A DNA stretch of 64,000 bases from NCBI GenBank assembly GCA_013350335.1, contig CM023539.1, forward strand, positions 44,874,631 through 44,938,630, given 5' to 3'. Below, in pieces: positions 61,828 through 64,000 of this stretch (position 1 is its first letter; the number at the start of each line of letters is the position of its first letter). The notes beneath the pieces are model-generated. The model saw only the letters and a list, made by a program, of their open reading frames with translations, had not been told where the DNA came from and did not search any database. The DNA is from Chimonanthus salicifolius. Lineage: Eukaryota; Streptophyta; Magnoliopsida; Laurales; Calycanthaceae. A program made the position numbers and the translations under genes.

Positions 61828-63819
61828 TCATCTTCTGTAGAGGCCAGATGCCCCTACGCAGAACTCAAACTTGTTCTTTGAAAGAACTTTGGTGAATGCG
61901 TCTGCTGGATTGTGGTCTGTATGGATCTTCTTTACACTGATCTGTTTCTCTTCAATAGCTGCTCTCAACCAATGATATCTCAAATCAATGTGCTTCGTTC
62001 TTGAGTGATACATGGCATTCTTACTCAAGTCGATGGCGCTCTGACTGTCACAATACACTGTGTAGTCCTCCTGTTTGATGCCTATTTCTCGAAGAAATCC
62101 CTTTTGCCAAACCATCTCTTTCCCAGCTTCCGTAGCAGCAATGTACTCTGCCTCTGCCGTAGAAAGTGCTACACACTTCTGTAACTTGGATTGCCAACTG
62201 ACGGCTCCTCCAGCAAATGTGAAAAGATAACCAGAAGTGGACTTGCGACCATCAAGGTCACCAGCCATATCTGCATCTGTGTAGCCAGTAATAAAAGGGT
62301 CTCCACCAAACATGATGCCCATGCTCGAAGTACCTCGTAGGTATCTGAAGATCCATCTCACTGCCTCCCAATGATCATGTCCTGGGTCTGACATAAATCT
62401 GCTCACCAATCCAACTGCATGTGCTATATCTGGTCTCGTGCAAACCATCGCGTACATGAGACTACCAACTGCTGACTGATATGGAATCTGACTCATCTTG
62501 TCTTTCTCTGTCTCTGATGAAGGACAACATTCCTTACTGAGCTTGAAGTGAGCGGCGAGAGGAGTGCTAACGGAGTTGCAATCCCTCATGCCGAATCTCT
62601 CCAAGACCTTCTCAATGTATTTCTCTTGAGACAGGATAATCTTCTTTTTCTTTCTATCTCTGTGAATCTCCATACCCAAAATCTGTCTAACAGGGCCAAG
62701 ATCTTTCATGTCAAACGCCTTTGACAGGTCTGCCTTCAATAGCTTGATCAATTCAGAACTCTTTCCAAATATCAACATGTCGTCCACATATAATAACAGG
62801 ATGATGAACTGATCACCCTTGAACTCCTGATAATACACACATGAGTCACCTGAACTATGTTTGTATCCTTGTCCTGTCATGAAAGAATGGAACTTCTTGT
62901 ACCATTGCCGCGGTGCCTGTTTCAATCCGTACAAGCTCTTCTTGAGTCGGCAAGCAAGATTCTCCTTGCCCTTCAACTCAAATCCCTCAGGTTGTTTCAT
63001 GTAGATCTCTTCGTCTAGGTCACCGTGAAGAAATGCAGTCTTCACGTCCATCTGTTCAATCTCAAGATCTAGACTCGCGGCTAAGCCCAACATAACTCGT
63101 ATGGAGCTCATCTTCACCACTGGTGAGAATATCTCGTCTAAGTCCACTCCTTTCTTCTGTCCAAAGCCCTTCACCACTAAACGGGCTTTATACTTCAAAA
63201 CTTTTTCTCCATCCTTTTTCACCCGAAAGACCCATTTGTTCTGTAGGGCCTTCCTGCCAACTGGTAGATCAACCAACTCATATGTGTTGTTCTTCTTAAG
63301 AGACATCATCTCTTCTACCATAGCTTTCCCCCAGTGAATTCTGTTTTTGTCGCCTATAGCCTCTGAGTAACTCTCAGGCTCCCCCTCACTGGTTATCAAC
63401 ACATAATCGGAACTTGGGTATCTCCTGGATGGGTTATGCTCTCTAACAGATCTCCTAGGAGGTATAACATCCTCCGATGTAGAAGTACTGGGGGGGTGCT
63501 CCCCCTCGCTCAACTGTCTATCTCTGTCCTGATCATCCTCCACTGTGTCCTCAACTGTATCATGTACCGGCTCATTAACTGTCTCATCTGTAGACGTATC
63601 TGCTGGCCCACTGACACTGTCACTGTGACTGCTAGAAGGAACATCTGACTCACTGTCGTCTGACTGACTGACTGGCGGTGCAGGTGAAGGAGAAGCTGTT
63701 GACTGAGATGTGTCTGGAGTGGAGATGGGACCTTGATCTAGGTCACTAGAATATGTGGGTTTATTGTTCTCATTGAAGAACTCATCTTCACGGAATACCA
63801 CGTCTCGACTCCTGAACAT
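61828..63819 (-). CDS. Copia polyprotein, reverse transcriptase and RNase H part
   Basis: A 663-codon open frame. An acidic Ser/Thr-rich linker (about residues 25-120) follows the integrase-side end (RSRDVVF). RT spans about 175-420, with KNKWVFR-like start, MDVKTAFLHGD and the catalytic YVDDM. RNase H spans about 505-640, with GYTDADMAGD, KSTSGY, ALSTAEAEY and YCDSQSAI. The linker and RT style match the Tork/Tnt1 lineage. Two codons' worth of normal sequence upstream is a TAG (63838-63840), after which the same frame is open to 64000. The true polyprotein therefore starts outside the window and this part is cut off by a nonsense change; the Met at 63819 is not a real start. Confidence 0.92.
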   Translation of the reverse strand: MFRSRDVVFREDEFFNENNKPTYSSDLDQGPISTPDTSQSTASPSPAPPVSQSDDSESDVPSSSHSDSVSGPADTSTDETVNEPVHDTVEDTVEDDQDRDRQLSEGEHPPSTSTSEDVIPPRRSVREHNPSRRYPSSDYVLITSEGEPESYSEAIGDKNRIHWGKAMVEEMMSLKKNNTYELVDLPVGRKALQNKWVFRVKKDGEKVLKYKARLVVKGFGQKKGVDLDEIFSPVVKMSSIRVMLGLAASLDLEIEQMDVKTAFLHGDLDEEIYMKQPEGFELKGKENLACRLKKSLYGLKQAPRQWYKKFHSFMTGQGYKHSSGDSCVYYQEFKGDQFIILLLYVDDMLIFGKSSELIKLLKADLSKAFDMKDLGPVRQILGMEIHRDRKKKKIILSQEKYIEKVLERFGMRDCNSVSTPLAAHFKLSKECCPSSETEKDKMSQIPYQSAVGSLMYAMVCTRPDIAHAVGLVSRFMSDPGHDHWEAVRWIFRYLRGTSSMGIMFGGDPFITGYTDADMAGDLDGRKSTSGYLFTFAGGAVSWQSKLQKCVALSTAEAEYIAATEAGKEMVWQKGFLREIGIKQEDYTVYCDSQSAIDLSKNAMYHSRTKHIDLRYHWLRAAIEEKQISVKKIHTDHNPADAFTKVLSKNKFEFCVGASGLYRR

Positions 63820-64000
63820 TTTCTGCTGAGCTGGATCCTACAGTCTGTATCCGAACTCTGGACCACCATAACCAATAAATGCACATAATGTCGACTTTAC
63901 ATCCAATTTCTTCCTTGACATATCAGGGATGTGTGCATAGCAAACACAGCCAAAAACTCTGAGATGCTTGTAGGAAACTTTTCTGCCTGTCCACAAACAT

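Larger units (their letters stand above)
61477..64000 (-). mobile_element. Copia retrotransposon, Tork/Tnt1 type (3' half; continues past window)
   Basis: The 3' LTR is 61477-61780 (304 bp, TGTTGGGGATTAG...CCCACAACA in plus sense). Next to it on the minus strand is the polypurine tract GGAGGGGGAGAT (61781-61792). The RT/RNase H part of pol follows upstream on the minus strand and runs off the right edge; integrase, protease, gag and the 5' LTR are not visible. The element lies inside the LRR/COR-like gene; the expected 5-bp target copy on the left would be TAGTT (61472-61476). Confidence 0.92.

Overview
The window is nuclear DNA of a flowering plant, probably woody. The evidence is class III terpene synthase (TPS) genes with their standard exon lengths (150/271/373/219/139/249/294 nt), a plant bHLH gene, plant TRIM, Copia, LINE, Stowaway and hAT-type elements, and AT-rich intergenic DNA. 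I cannot name the species.

Positions 1-28335 are a head-to-tail array of nearly identical units of about 10.85 kb (U1 partial 1-6600, U2 6601-17449, U3 17450-28335). The unit junctions fall in an A-tract. Each unit carries one minus-strand TPS-a gene, presumably a cytosolic sesquiterpene synthase. TPS-A is cut by the left edge of the window. TPS-B (9109-13438) and TPS-C (19958-24280) are complete and open, encode 564 residues with the RKx8W, RDR, DDIYD and DDIQSNQHE motifs, and appear to differ by one residue. Each unit also holds a TRIM nested inside another TRIM, a third TRIM in intron 5, and terminal-inverted-repeat elements upstream of the gene.

The array stops abruptly at 28335. Next come tRNA-like (SINE-like) sequence and the last two coding exons of an ATXR3/SDG2-type histone methyltransferase (29466-30444). 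From 32.7 to 50.7 kb lies a TPS graveyard. TPS-F (32724-33405) is a remnant split by a MITE. TPS-D (34550-38876, minus) is a diverged pseudogene with stops, frameshifts, a missing exon 6 and a hairpin-forming inverted duplication in exon 2. TPS-E (41264-50059, plus) has two in-frame stops, and its exon 3 is split by a 6.7-kb LTR-type insertion that itself carries a 3.5-kb solo LTR; both insertions have 5-bp target duplications.

From 50.7 to 64 kb there is a Copia-like LTR fragment, SINE-like pieces, nested MITEs (Stowaway plus hAT-like), a 5'-truncated LINE with its target duplication, one intact intronless atypical bHLH gene (56367-57377), further MITEs, a degenerate array of roughly 34-bp repeats (59935-60600), and the C-terminal exon of a large LRR/COR-type (possibly TORNADO1-like) gene. 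That gene is cut by a Tork/Tnt1-type Copia retrotransposon running off the right edge.

The likely functional genes are TPS-B, TPS-C, probably TPS-A, and the bHLH gene. The rest is repeat sequence or gene debris. I found no bacterial-type system. The most informative signals are the recent TPS amplification, the nested insertions datable by their target duplications, and the template-switch hairpin.
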